Source: an uncultured Kangiella sp. (GTDB lineage Bacteria > Pseudomonadota > Gammaproteobacteria > Enterobacterales > Kangiellaceae). Taken from it: 64,000 nucleotides of DNA. This document shows positions 39,337-48,549 of this stretch, piece by piece. Location: assembly GCA_947503435.1 (NCBI GenBank), contig CANNDL010000006.1:186001-250000 (forward strand), read 5' to 3'. A program made the position numbers and the translations under genes. Under the pieces are notes generated by a model, which worked only from the letters and a program-made list of their open reading frames with translations, did not search any database and was not told the origin of the DNA. How positions within the stretch are numbered: the stretch's first letter is position 1; each line of letters starts with the position of its first letter.

Positions 39337-41931
39337 CTATTTTAGCGATTCTTTGAGTTTATACAATAGATCCAAGGCCTGGCGTGGCGATAATTCGTCC
39401 AGTTCGACTGCTTTTAAGACTTTTTCTACTTCAGACTCTTTAGTTGCCACTTCTTGGTATTTATTGATATCAATTTCGGGCATGCTAGAAATGGTTGTCT
39501 CATGAGTTCCTGTTTGCTCAAAATGCGCTAATAATTCTTTGGCGGCACTAATCACAGGTGAAGGTAAGCCAGCAAGCTGGCCAACTTGGATGCCATAACT
39601 TTGACTGGCTGCGCCATCATGGATTTTATGCGAAAAGATTAAACTAGAGCCGCCTTTATCATGATGCTCAGTAGCACCAAAATGCACATTCTCCATATGC
39701 TGCCACTCAATGGCTTGTTGAGTTAGCTCGAAGTAGTGAGTCGCAAATAGAGTGAAAGCGCTTATTTTCTCATGAATATATTGAATAGTAGCAGAAGCCA
39801 AAGCTAAGCCATCAAAAGTAGAAGTGCCGCGACCAATTTCATCCAGGAGAATTAAACTCTTGTTAGTAGCATTGTTTAAGATATTAGCGGTTTCGGACAT
39901 CTCCACCATAAAAGTCGAGCGGCCAGACGCAAGGTCATCAGAGGCGCCAATTCTAGTAAAGATTCTATCCACAGAGCCAATCTCAGCACTAGCTGCTGGT
40001 ATAAAGCAGCCTACGTGTGCCATTAATACGATTAAAGCCGTTTGTCGCATATAGGTGGATTTACCGCCCATATTAGGGCCAGTAATAATCAGAGAGCGCC
40101 GCGATTTATCCAATAACAAGTCATTGGCAATAAATGGTTCATCCAAATGATATTCCACTACAGGATGACGACCTTGTTTAATATTAATCTGAGTATCGTT
40201 GGTTAAAGTAGGGCGATTAAGCTCTAATGACTCGGCACGTTCTGCAAAGCAAGTTAGCAAATCTAACTCGGCCACAGCGCTGGCGGTTGATTGAATCTCT
40301 GCTACAAAATTTTGCAACTCAGCGATCAAGTCTGCATATATCTTTTTCTCAAGCGCTAAGGCTTTTGATTTACTAGAAAGCACTTTTTCTTCGTACTCTT
40401 TAAGCTCAGGCGTAATAAAACGTTCGTTATTCTTTAAAGTTTGTCTACGAATATAATGAGCAGGAGCTTGATCTGATTGAGCGCGCGATATCTCAATATA
40501 AAATCCATGAACCCTGTTATAGCCTACTTTTAAAGTACTTAAACCTGTATCTTCTTTTTCTTGTTGTTCAAGACGCAACATAAAATCATTAGCATCAGAT
40601 GCTAAATTTTTTAGTTCATCTAATTCAGCGTTAAAACCTTGCGCGATCATACCGCCGTCACGAATGACCATGGGTGGCTGTTCAACGATTGACTTACCTA
40701 ATAAATCTTGAACATTATCCAAAGTATGAATTTGAGAACTAAGCTCAATGTTTATTTGTGAAGAAGCTAACTTATGTTTAAGTTCAGTTGCAGCTTTTAA
40801 ACCATTCTCTAATCGTTTTAAATCACGAGGGTTAGCGCTGCCTAAAGCCACACGAGTAGATATACGTTCAATATCCGCGATGTCTGATAGTACTTCTTGC
40901 AGTTCAATATAATGATGCTCTGAACCTAATTGTTCAACTGCATTCAAGCGCTTTTCGATTTGAGTTCTGTTACGAAGTGGCGCATGCAACCAGCGCTTTA
41001 ATAAACGGGCGCCCATAACGGTTTTGGTTGAATTTAAAACTTCAAATAAAGTATTTTGCGCGCCACCCTGCAAGTTTTCGGTTAACTCTAAATTACGACG
41101 GGTTGCAGGATCTAAAGTTAATTGACCATCATCCTGTTGGCGCTGTAGCGTTCTAATGTGCGGTAGGGCATTAAGCTGAGTGTTTTTGGCATAAGTTAAA
41201 ACAGCGCCAGCTGCGCAAACCGCCAAATTAAAATCGTCGCAACCAAAAGAGTCTAAATTTTTAACTTGGAAGTGTTTTAAAAGATTCGCTAAATTCTGTT
41301 CATAATCAAAAGCAAAATCCGGTTGCCATTTAATGCTCGTTTCTAAGCTACCGATAATTTGCTGCTGAGTGTCACTGATTACCATTTCAGCAGGTTTTAA
41401 ACGGTACAGTTCTGCCTGGAAATCATTTTGATTATCAAATTCCGATAACCAAAAGCGACCTGACGCCATATCGATACAAGCTAGGCCATAAGTATCGTAT
41501 TTTTTATATGCCGCGCCTAGCAGTTGATCCGAGTTGGCATCGAGCAGGTTTTCATCATAAAGCGTACCTGGCGTAACAATTCGGACGACTTTTCGCTCAA
41601 CAGGGCCTTTACTAGTCGCTGGATCGCCAATTTGTTCGCAAATAGCGACGGATTCGCCAAGCTTCACTAAGCGGGCCAAATAGCCATCGACAGCGTGAAA
41701 AGGTACGCCTGCCATTGGGATGGGCTCACCCGCAGAAGCACCGCGTTTGGTTAGCGTTAAATCAAGAATTTCAGCAGCGCGTTTGGCGTCATCATAAAAC
41801 AGCTCATAGAAATCACCCATGCGATAAAACAATAAATAGTCGGGGTGTTCGTTTTTAAGACGCCAATATTGGCGCATCATAGGCGTATGCTGTTGCTGAC
41901 TTTGCGCTGCTTGTTGATCGGATTTCGCCAT
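39337..41931 (-). CDS. mutS: DNA mismatch repair protein MutS
   Basis: MutS recognises mismatches and recruits MutL. The 864 residues contain the mismatch-binding [11 protein letters not shown] motif near residue 38, the connector and clamp regions, the Walker [16 protein letters not shown] (about 617), [18 protein letters not shown] (Walker B), and a C-terminal helical tail for tetramer formation. It is divergent from pncC across about 98 bp and probably transcribed with fdxA. Confidence 0.98.
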   Translation of the reverse strand: MAKSDQQAAQSQQQHTPMMRQYWRLKNEHPDYLLFYRMGDFYELFYDDAKRAAEILDLTLTKRGASAGEPIPMAGVPFHAVDGYLARLVKLGESVAICEQIGDPATSKGPVERKVVRIVTPGTLYDENLLDANSDQLLGAAYKKYDTYGLACIDMASGRFWLSEFDNQNDFQAELYRLKPAEMVISDTQQQIIGSLETSIKWQPDFAFDYEQNLANLLKHFQVKNLDSFGCDDFNLAVCAAGAVLTYAKNTQLNALPHIRTLQRQQDDGQLTLDPATRRNLELTENLQGGAQNTLFEVLNSTKTVMGARLLKRWLHAPLRNRTQIEKRLNAVEQLGSEHHYIELQEVLSDIADIERISTRVALGSANPRDLKRLENGLKAATELKHKLASSQINIELSSQIHTLDNVQDLLGKSIVEQPPMVIRDGGMIAQGFNAELDELKNLASDANDFMLRLEQQEKEDTGLSTLKVGYNRVHGFYIEISRAQSDQAPAHYIRRQTLKNNERFITPELKEYEEKVLSSKSKALALEKKIYADLIAELQNFVAEIQSTASAVAELDLLTCFAERAESLELNRPTLTNDTQINIKQGRHPVVEYHLDEPFIANDLLLDKSRRSLIITGPNMGGKSTYMRQTALIVLMAHVGCFIPAASAEIGSVDRIFTRIGASDDLASGRSTFMVEMSETANILNNATNKSLILLDEIGRGTSTFDGLALASATIQYIHEKISAFTLFATHYFELTQQAIEWQHMENVHFGATEHHDKGGSSLIFSHKIHDGAASQSYGIQVGQLAGLPSPVISAAKELLAHFEQTGTHETTISSMPEIDINKYQEVATKESEVEKVLKAVELDELSPRQALDLLYKLKESLK

Positions 41932-42029
41932 TGAGTAATTATTATATTATGATGCCGTGAAAGGCTTTTGCTAATGGGTTATAGCTTAACGGATCTAGCC
42001 CAAAACATAAATCATTTGCTACGGCAATT

Positions 42030-42530
42030 ATGGAGCTTATCTTGGACTTAAATTCATCGCTTGAATCAATCGCACAAAAACTAACCGATAAGGGATTAAT
42101 GGTGGTTACTGCTGAATCTTGCACTGGTGGGATGATATCGGCTGCTTGTACCGATTTAGCAGGCAGTTCTCAGTGGTTTGATAGAGCTTTTATTACTTAT
42201 TCCAATGAAGCCAAACATGAAATGCTTGGAGTTCCAATGGAGCTGATAGAAGCGGCAGGCGCTGTCTCTATGGATGTAGTCAAAAGCATGGCTAAAGGTG
42301 CCTATAACCGCTCAGGGAAGGGTAGACGAATTGCGGTAGCGGTTAGTGGTATTGCTGGCCCTGACGGTGGCTCAGAAGATAAACCTGTTGGCACTGTCTG
42401 GTTTGGTTTTGCTCATGCCAAAGGTGCAGGTGCTCATAAATTGATTTTTGAGGGGGATAGAGCGCAAGTACGGCAGCAGACGGTTGAGAAAGCTATTAAT
42501 TTAATAAACAACTTGATTGAGGATTTTTAA
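42030..42530 (+). CDS. pncC: Nicotinamide-nucleotide amidohydrolase (CinA C-terminal domain)
   Basis: PncC deamidates NMN to nicotinate mononucleotide in pyridine nucleotide recycling. The 166 residues match the stand-alone CinA C-terminal domain: VVTAESCTGGMISAACTD (catalytic Ser/Thr region), the AFITYSNEAKHEMLGV block, and AVSGIAGPDGGSEDKPVGTV. It is usually next to recA or mutS, and here it is divergent from mutS. The following membrane-protein gene starts at the very next base after its stop. Confidence 0.95.
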   Translation: MELILDLNSSLESIAQKLTDKGLMVVTAESCTGGMISAACTDLAGSSQWFDRAFITYSNEAKHEMLGVPMELIEAAGAVSMDVVKSMAKGAYNRSGKGRRIAVAVSGIAGPDGGSEDKPVGTVWFGFAHAKGAGAHKLIFEGDRAQVRQQTVEKAINLINNLIEDF

Positions 42531-42908
42531 TTGAAAGTTTTTATTAAATATTTATCAGTATTAATTTTATTAGCCCTCACTACTTGTATGATTGCACTTA
42601 ACTCGCTGGCAATTTGGAGTTACTGGCAAGAAAGTCAATCCTTCACATACATTTGGGAATCAACGAGTATTTATTATTATATTGTTTTCATTCTATATGT
42701 GCTTGTTTCAGTAATTTTAAACTTTCGACTACAAAATGGGGCGAAAAAAGCTTTCATAGAATGGAGTATTACTTCATTCATGGCACTACTTTCCTTTTTC
42801 TTATTTCCATATTTAATTAGTATTGTAACCTTATTATTAATATTTTTAGCATCATATTTTAGTTGTTTTAGAGTTTTAAGAAGTTGGAATGAAAAAGCCG
42901 CTCAATGA
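42531..42908 (+). CDS. Small integral membrane protein, unknown
   Basis: The 125-residue protein starts with TTG immediately after the pncC stop, with GAGG ten bases before. About four membrane helices are predicted by eye (8-30, 45-65, 76-95, 97-113). The short basic connectors RLQNGAKKAFIEW and RVLRSWNEKAAQ suggest a cytoplasmic C-terminus. I recognise no family. It shares the pncC transcript and its last codons lie in the terminator stem. Confidence 0.6.
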   Translation: MKVFIKYLSVLILLALTTCMIALNSLAIWSYWQESQSFTYIWESTSIYYYIVFILYVLVSVILNFRLQNGAKKAFIEWSITSFMALLSFFLFPYLISIVTLLLIFLASYFSCFRVLRSWNEKAAQ

Positions 42909-42920
42909 GCGGCTTTTTTT
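42892..42920. terminator. Bidirectional terminator
   Basis: AAAAAGCCGCTCA / TGAGCGGCTTTTTTT lies over the end of the small membrane protein gene. T-runs on both strands let it also end the convergent M2 peptidase gene. Confidence 0.88.
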
Positions 42921-42943
42921 GATTCCTGCCTACGCGGGAATGA
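42921..42943. repeat. REP-like palindrome
   Basis: gattcctgcctacgcgggaa plus tga is an imperfect palindrome (ATTCCtGC / GCgGGAAT). It resembles the GTCATTCCCGCG-type intergenic repeats scattered in many proteobacterial genomes. Only one copy is visible in this window. Confidence 0.45.
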
Positions 42944-42952
42944 GTATTGGGT

Positions 42953-44836
42953 TTACCAACCACACTGACGATCTTTATTTTGCTCGTCTAACCATGCTTT
43001 AAGTGGCGCATAGTATTCTAGTACAGCGGTGGCATCCATTTCTCTTTGACCAGTCATGGCTTCTAAGGCATCTGGCCACGGACGTGAAGCACCCATTTCC
43101 AACATAGCATTTAATTTAGCGCCAGCTTCTTTGTCGCCGTAGAAAGAACAGCGGTGAAGTGGACCTTCGTTGCCTGACATTTTGCACATATCGCGGAAGA
43201 ATTGGAATTGCAAAATATGCGCTAAGAAATAACGTGAGTAAGGCGTGTTACCAGGAATATGGTATTTTGCGCCTGGATCAAAGTCGTTTTCGCTACGCGC
43301 TACTGGCGGCTTTAAACCTTGATATTTTTCACGTAGATCCCACCAGCCTTGGTTGTAGTATTCTGGCGTAATTTCGCCGTTGAAAACTTTCCAACGCCAT
43401 TGGTCTACTAATAAACCAAATGGTAAGAATGCCACTTTATCTAACGCTGAACGCATTAATAAAGCAACGTCTGCCGACGCATCTGGCTCTTCTTCAATTA
43501 AACCAATTTGCTTTAAGTATTTTGGCGTAATAGAAAGGGCAACGGTATCACCAATCGCTTCGTGGAAACCGTCGTTGGCACTGCCTTTATAGTACAAAGG
43601 CTGGTTCATGTAAGCACGTTGGTAGTAGTTGTGACCTAACTCGTGGTGTACCGTTTGGAAATCATCAGCGTTGATTTCTGTACACATTTTAATGCGGATA
43701 TCTTCTTTGTTATCTAGATCCCAAGCAGAAGCGTGACATTGCACATCACGGTCGCGTGGCTTAACAAATAACGAACGATCCCAGAAAGTTTGTGGTAATT
43801 CTTCGAAACCTAAAGATGAGAAGAAGTCTTCACCAGTCTTAACCATTTTCTTAACGGCTTTTTCTTTCTCGGCATGAGTTACTACTTCGTGGTCAACGCC
43901 ATAATGCTTTTCTAATAAAGGATTAATGTCGATGCCTTTTGCGCCATCTTTAGGACCAGCTATATCGTAAATGTTTGCCCATTGCTGTGCCCACATATTA
44001 CCGAATAAGTGCGCGGGCATCGCGCCTTCTTTAGAAACAACTTCGTCGCCGTATTTTTTGTTCATTTCAGCACGAACGTGGCAGTGAAGTGAGTCATATA
44101 ATGGTTTAACTTGGCCCCATAAACGATCTAACTCAGCAGCAAAGTCATCAGCTGGCATGTCGTATTTCGAACGCCACATAGCGCCAGTATCTTTATAGCC
44201 AAGTTCTTCTGAGCCTTCGTTAGCAATAGAAACCATTTCTTCATACAAAGGACGCATTGGTTTAGATATTTCACGCCAGCCTTCCCATGCTTTTAGTAAT
44301 TCTTCAGGATCGCGAGATTTAACTAAAGTTTGTGTTAATTGACCTAAAGAACGACCATCTGGACTACGACCTTGCGCGTAGATGCTGTCTAGCTTTGAAG
44401 TGATTTCAGCTAGTTTCTTAGTCTTTTCTTCATCTGATGGAGCTGGCAAAGTTAAGCCAAGCTTAATCATTTCAAGTTTACGTGCTACATCATATGGTAA
44501 GTCTAAGCCATTGAATTTCTTAGCTTCGTTGGCTAATTCAACGCCAAGTTTAGTAAAACGCTCACCAATTTCAGCATTTAGCGCTGTAGTGTCTTCAGTT
44601 ACGAAGTTTGCGTTAACCCAAGCGATTTTGGCGCCGTAATCAGATAAGTCTGATAATTCTTGCTCTGCGCGGTCTACAAATGCCGCAGCATCTTCAGCGG
44701 TTGGAGCTTTTGACTCTACAGCTTTTGGTGTTTCTGACGCATGGCTAGCTTTATCATTGCCTTGATTACAAGCCGTTAATCCAAACACGGCGGCAATGGT
44801 AAGAGTACTAACGATACTTTTCCTAAAGTTTTTCAT
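42953..44836 (-). CDS. M2-family peptidyl-dipeptidase lipoprotein (ACE-like)
   Basis: This zinc metallopeptidase removes C-terminal dipeptides. From the ATG at 44836 it has 627 residues with a lipobox (GLTAC); an ATG eight codons earlier is possible, and neither has a strong ribosome site. The zinc site HHELGHNYYQRA (HExxH at about 398-402) and the third ligand in GFHEAIGD are intact. The substrate cleft motifs WGQVKPLYDSLHCHVRAE and PARSENDFDPGAKYHIPGN-like region correspond to eukaryotic ACE. It probably acts in the periplasm or at the outer membrane on peptides for nutrition. Confidence 0.92.
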   Translation of the reverse strand: MKNFRKSIVSTLTIAAVFGLTACNQGNDKASHASETPKAVESKAPTAEDAAAFVDRAEQELSDLSDYGAKIAWVNANFVTEDTTALNAEIGERFTKLGVELANEAKKFNGLDLPYDVARKLEMIKLGLTLPAPSDEEKTKKLAEITSKLDSIYAQGRSPDGRSLGQLTQTLVKSRDPEELLKAWEGWREISKPMRPLYEEMVSIANEGSEELGYKDTGAMWRSKYDMPADDFAAELDRLWGQVKPLYDSLHCHVRAEMNKKYGDEVVSKEGAMPAHLFGNMWAQQWANIYDIAGPKDGAKGIDINPLLEKHYGVDHEVVTHAEKEKAVKKMVKTGEDFFSSLGFEELPQTFWDRSLFVKPRDRDVQCHASAWDLDNKEDIRIKMCTEINADDFQTVHHELGHNYYQRAYMNQPLYYKGSANDGFHEAIGDTVALSITPKYLKQIGLIEEEPDASADVALLMRSALDKVAFLPFGLLVDQWRWKVFNGEITPEYYNQGWWDLREKYQGLKPPVARSENDFDPGAKYHIPGNTPYSRYFLAHILQFQFFRDMCKMSGNEGPLHRCSFYGDKEAGAKLNAMLEMGASRPWPDALEAMTGQREMDATAVLEYYAPLKAWLDEQNKDRQCGW

Positions 44837-45037
44837 AGATTTCTTATCTCTCTTTGTCATTTTTAAGGCTTTATATGGAGCTGGCCTTTAAATTTGATAC
44901 ATACCCAATAAATATCAGCGAATCATTATAGCTATTTTGATGATTTTTAGAAGCTTGCCGTAGTGTGTCTTGAGACGTAATTGGGTAGAATAGCGCCAAC
45001 TATTAGAATAATTCCCCATTTTGGAGAGCAAAACCTC

Positions 45038-46042
45038 ATGTATGGCCCATTAATGCTGGATTTAGAAGGCTTGACGCTGAATAGTCGAGAAATGGATTTA
45101 TTGGAAAACCCTATGGTTGGCGGCTTGATTTTATTTACTCGAAATTTTGCCTCAACTAATCAAGTGACCGATTTGTGCATGGCAGTGCGCGAAGAGGCAG
45201 CGGGCGATATCATTATTGCGGTGGATCATGAAGGTGGTCGCGTACAACGCTTTCGTGAAGGGTTTAGTGTGGTACCGCCTATGGGCGAAATCCTTCAAAA
45301 GCACTCTGATATCGAGCAAGCTAAGCAAAAGGCTTATGGCTGGGGTGCGATGATTGCGATGGAAGTGCAGGGCGTTGGTATTGATATTAGCTTTGCACCT
45401 GTATTGGATTTAAATCTTGAAATTAGCGAAGTGATTGGGGATAGAGCTTTTTCTGGCCAAGTAGATGAGGTGATTGAGCTGGGCCGAGCTTTCATTAAAG
45501 GCATGAATGATTACGGCATGGCAACAACTGCTAAGCATTTCCCTGGCCATGGTTCAGTACGAGCTGATTCGCACATTGAAATTCCGGTGGATGATAGACC
45601 GCGAGAACAAATCATTTCACAAGACATGCGAGTTTTTTCTGAGTTAGCACAAGATTATCAAGCCGTCATGCCAGCACATGTGATTTATCCAGCAGTGGAT
45701 AAGCACCCAGCTGGTTTTTCAGAGATTTGGTTAAAAGATATTTTGCGCAAGCAGTTAGGATTTGAAGGCGTAATTTTCAGCGATGACTTATCAATGGAAG
45801 GGGCTACGGTTGCGGGCGATTATCATGCGCGTGCGGATATCGCTTTAGAGGCTGGTTGCGACATGGTTTTAGTTTGTAATCATCCTGTCGAAGCGCAAGA
45901 GTTAGCAGACGCGGATAAATTACCTGTAAATGCTGAAAACTCAGCGCGTATTGCCAAGATGGCTGGCCAAGATTTGAATTATAATTTATCTAATGTATTA
46001 GCTTCTGAAAAGTGGCAAAAAGTTAGTTCAGGAATTGCTTAA
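45038..46042 (+). CDS. nagZ: Beta-N-acetylhexosaminidase NagZ
   Basis: NagZ removes N-acetylglucosamine from anhydro-muropeptides in peptidoglycan recycling. The ATG at 45038 fits GGAGAG at 45023-45028 and gives 334 residues starting MYGPLMLDLEGL, as in E. coli. The glycoside hydrolase family 3 motif KHFPGHGSVRADSH carries the catalytic histidine, and the nucleophile is in FSDDLSMEGA. A MscS-family gene follows after 14 bp. Confidence 0.96.
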   Translation: MYGPLMLDLEGLTLNSREMDLLENPMVGGLILFTRNFASTNQVTDLCMAVREEAAGDIIIAVDHEGGRVQRFREGFSVVPPMGEILQKHSDIEQAKQKAYGWGAMIAMEVQGVGIDISFAPVLDLNLEISEVIGDRAFSGQVDEVIELGRAFIKGMNDYGMATTAKHFPGHGSVRADSHIEIPVDDRPREQIISQDMRVFSELAQDYQAVMPAHVIYPAVDKHPAGFSEIWLKDILRKQLGFEGVIFSDDLSMEGATVAGDYHARADIALEAGCDMVLVCNHPVEAQELADADKLPVNAENSARIAKMAGQDLNYNLSNVLASEKWQKVSSGIA

Positions 46043-46056
46043 AGGTATTTGAAGAG

Positions 46057-47160
46057 ATGGCTGAAGCGAAAACTCAAGAAGTGTCTTCAATGGTTCAGTG
46101 GCTAGAAACTTTGCCAAGTTATTGGCAGCTATTAGCTATTGCAGGATTCACGGTATTAATCTATTTAATTTGGCGCTTTATTAGTGCGCGCTTATCAAAG
46201 CGCTTTGATAAGACTAATAATATGTGGGATGACTCGGTTTTATACGCGCTAAACAAACCTATCTCATTAACCATAGTCATTATCGGCATTATTTTTCTGC
46301 TGCAGTCGGTACAAAGAATCTATTTAGAGCAACTGATTATTCCCATGGATATGCTGGATAATTTGAAGCGTGTCTTTATTGTCTTTGGTGTCAGTTGGAT
46401 CTTGTTAAGACTTATCAACCGAGTTGAATCTAATCTTCTTAAAAATAAAGATCAGCAAGAAATTAAACTTGATGAAACTGGGATTCAAGCTGTCAGTAAG
46501 CTATTGCGTTTAATTGTTATCATCATCAGCGCATTAATCATATTTCAACTATTAGAAATACCAATTTCAGGCGTACTGACTTTTGGTGGTATTGGTGGTA
46601 TTGCCATTGGTTTTGCAGCAAAAGATTTGCTGGCCAATTTCTTTGGTGGTTTGATGATTTTCTTAGATCGTCCCTTTAAAGTAGGGGATTGGATCCGTTC
46701 GCCAGATAAAGAAATTGAAGGCACTGTTGAAAATATTGGCTGGCGCCAAACGCGCATAAGAACCTTTGATAAAAGGCCTTTGTACGTGCCTAATGCGACC
46801 TTTACTAGTATTTCGGTAGAAAACCCGTCACGTATGACCAACCGTCGAATTAACGAAACTATTGGCCTTCGATACGATGATTGGCAGAAGGTCGAAGCAA
46901 TTATTATAAAAGTTAAAGCGATGTTGCAAGAGCACCCAGAAATTGATCAGTCTGCAACACTAATGGTTAACTTCAATAAATTTGCAGCTTCGTCTTTAGA
47001 TTTTTTCATTTACACCTTTACCAAGACACGTGAATGGGCAAAGTATCATGAAATCAAACAAGATGTTTTGCTTAAGATCATGAAAATTATTGAGCAAGAG
47101 GGCGCAGAGATCGCTTTTCCAACATCAACATTACATATTAGTAATCCAGAGAACAACTGA
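46057..47160 (+). CDS. MscS-family mechanosensitive channel (YbdG/YnaI-like)
   Basis: The 367-residue membrane channel has helices at about 25-43, 70-88, 105-120 and 150-168, and the pore helix TFGGIGGIAIGFAAKDLLAN. The beta domain carries FLDRPFKVGDWIRSPD and the loop RTFDKRPLYVPNATFTSI, and a C-terminal alpha/beta domain follows. It lies 14 bp after nagZ and overlaps the DUF2288 gene by one base, so all three are probably one operon. It is the third MscS homolog in 29 kb. Confidence 0.9.
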   Translation: MAEAKTQEVSSMVQWLETLPSYWQLLAIAGFTVLIYLIWRFISARLSKRFDKTNNMWDDSVLYALNKPISLTIVIIGIIFLLQSVQRIYLEQLIIPMDMLDNLKRVFIVFGVSWILLRLINRVESNLLKNKDQQEIKLDETGIQAVSKLLRLIVIIISALIIFQLLEIPISGVLTFGGIGGIAIGFAAKDLLANFFGGLMIFLDRPFKVGDWIRSPDKEIEGTVENIGWRQTRIRTFDKRPLYVPNATFTSISVENPSRMTNRRINETIGLRYDDWQKVEAIIIKVKAMLQEHPEIDQSATLMVNFNKFAASSLDFFIYTFTKTREWAKYHEIKQDVLLKIMKIIEQEGAEIAFPTSTLHISNPENN

Positions 47161-47495
47161 TGACTATAGATAAAGAACAAAAAACCGACAGTTTTACAGA
47201 GTTAACTCCAAGAGAAGAGTTAGTCGCTAAACTAAATGGTGAAACCGCCATTGTTGCATGGCAAGAAATAGAGCGCTTTTTCGCTAAAGGCAATTTACTT
47301 TTAGTTGAAAAGGGCGTGGATTTAATTAACTGCGCTGCTGATATGTCTATGGATAATGGTGAGGAGATTGGCAAATTAATTAATGAAGAAAAAATCCAAG
47401 CAATGCCAGTAGAATTTGTAAAAACAAACTGCAAGCCAGAAACAGAGTTTTGGACTGTAGTAGTAGCGCCTTATATTTTGGCGCAATTGAAATAA
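47160..47495 (+). CDS. DUF2288 family protein
   Basis: The 111-residue acidic cytoplasmic protein matches DUF2288, with TPREELVAKLNGETAIVAWQ, ERFFAKGNLLLVEKG and EFWTVVVAPYILAQLK. The start ATG overlaps the MscS stop (TGATG), so it is translationally coupled. The function of the family is unknown. Confidence 0.85.
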   Translation: MTIDKEQKTDSFTELTPREELVAKLNGETAIVAWQEIERFFAKGNLLLVEKGVDLINCAADMSMDNGEEIGKLINEEKIQAMPVEFVKTNCKPETEFWTVVVAPYILAQLK

Positions 47496-47518
47496 TTATA
47501 ATTAAATTAGGAGTCAAA

Positions 47519-48019
47519 ATGATATTCAGGGCAATGATTCTTCTAACAGTTCTAACTTCTTGTGCAACTACCAAACATTCTGCAGATCCTAGGGAGTTGG
47601 CAATAAAATTAGTTAAAATAACATCCGTAGATGCTGAAAAAACAGCTAGAATCACTACACGAACGGCAATGGCGCCACTTGTTCAAGGTTTAAAAGATCA
47701 AGGGTATTCTTCTGAGACTATTGTCGAAGTTAACCATATTATTGATGAATTTATTGATAAGTTCATTAATGATCCAACGCTAAATTCGCAAGTAGTGGAT
47801 TTATATGTAGGTGAATTTACTGTTGAAGAATTACAAGCAATGCTAGATTTTTATCAGCTACCCGTTGGAAAAAAGACACTAGAAAAAACACCTGTTATTA
47901 TGCAAAAAAGCGTGGATATTGGCTTAGTACTTGCTCAAAAGCATCAAGGGGAATTTGTTAGAAAAATAGATGAAGTATTAAAAAATAGTAATTGTAGTAA
48001 GTGTAAAGAGCAACCTTAA
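47519..48019 (+). CDS. DUF2059-type lipoprotein
   Basis: The ATG at 47519 follows GGAG at 47510-47513, and the 166-residue product starts with a lipoprotein signal (MIFRAMILLTVLTSC). The mature helix-rich part has DLYVGEFTVEELQAMLDFYQ and LPVGKKTLEKTPVIMQKS, the DUF2059 pattern; these proteins are periplasmic or outer-membrane lipoproteins of unknown function. It ends with a cysteine pair (NCSKCKEQP). It lies 23 bp after the DUF2288 gene and ends the nagZ operon. Confidence 0.82.
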   Translation: MIFRAMILLTVLTSCATTKHSADPRELAIKLVKITSVDAEKTARITTRTAMAPLVQGLKDQGYSSETIVEVNHIIDEFIDKFINDPTLNSQVVDLYVGEFTVEELQAMLDFYQLPVGKKTLEKTPVIMQKSVDIGLVLAQKHQGEFVRKIDEVLKNSNCSKCKEQP

Positions 48020-48021
48020 AG

Positions 48022-48049
48022 TAAAAAGCCCGCTTAGCGGGCTTTTTAC
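48022..48049. terminator. Bidirectional terminator
   Basis: AAAAAGCCCGC / GCGGGCTTTTT with a TTA loop has T-runs on both strands, so it ends the nagZ operon and the convergent small secreted protein gene. Confidence 0.9.
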
Positions 48050-48334
48050 TTATTTAGCATGCACTACCGCATGAACCACATGGTTATATTCGAAATAAAC
48101 GGTCATGCTGTTATAACGCCAGGTAGTAATAGGCGGCTGGCCAACAGGGCCTGAAACCGAGCTTGGTTCGCCAAACTTTTTGCGCACTTGAGATTTTGAG
48201 ATGCCACGCTTTGGTATTTCCACGTTAGATTGCTTTTGCGCACCTACGGGAACCTTAACTTCATCGGCAAGAATGACTGGACTGGCACCTAAACCTAACC
48301 CGCCGGCTAATAGTAAAACTGCTAGTTTATTCAT
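48050..48334 (-). CDS. Small secreted BamE/SmpA-like protein
   Basis: The 94-residue protein has a signal peptide (KLAVLLLAGGLGLGASPVILA) and a mature part with GISKSQVRKKFGEPS, then TTWRYNSMTVYFEYNHVVHAV. That helix, G-x-P loop and two-strand order resembles the BamE/SmpA beta-lactamase-inhibitor-like fold. There is no lipobox, so it is periplasmic. A role in envelope assembly is only inferred. The gene is monocistronic. Confidence 0.72.
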   Translation of the reverse strand: MNKLAVLLLAGGLGLGASPVILADEVKVPVGAQKQSNVEIPKRGISKSQVRKKFGEPSSVSGPVGQPPITTWRYNSMTVYFEYNHVVHAVVHAK

Positions 48335-48549
48335 GATTGAAACTCCTTGTTTATTTCTTATAGCATAACAAAAACAAACACTTAGTAAAATAATTTAAAG
48401 ATTTATCCCAAATTATAGCGAATTGGTTGATTTTAAAAGGTGAACCATTCACTATGACGCCCATCTAATGGCAAAATAATATGATTTTCCTGCAATTAGT
48501 GGCAAAATTGCTACTTATTAATGCCTAATCATCATAACTATATTAAAAG

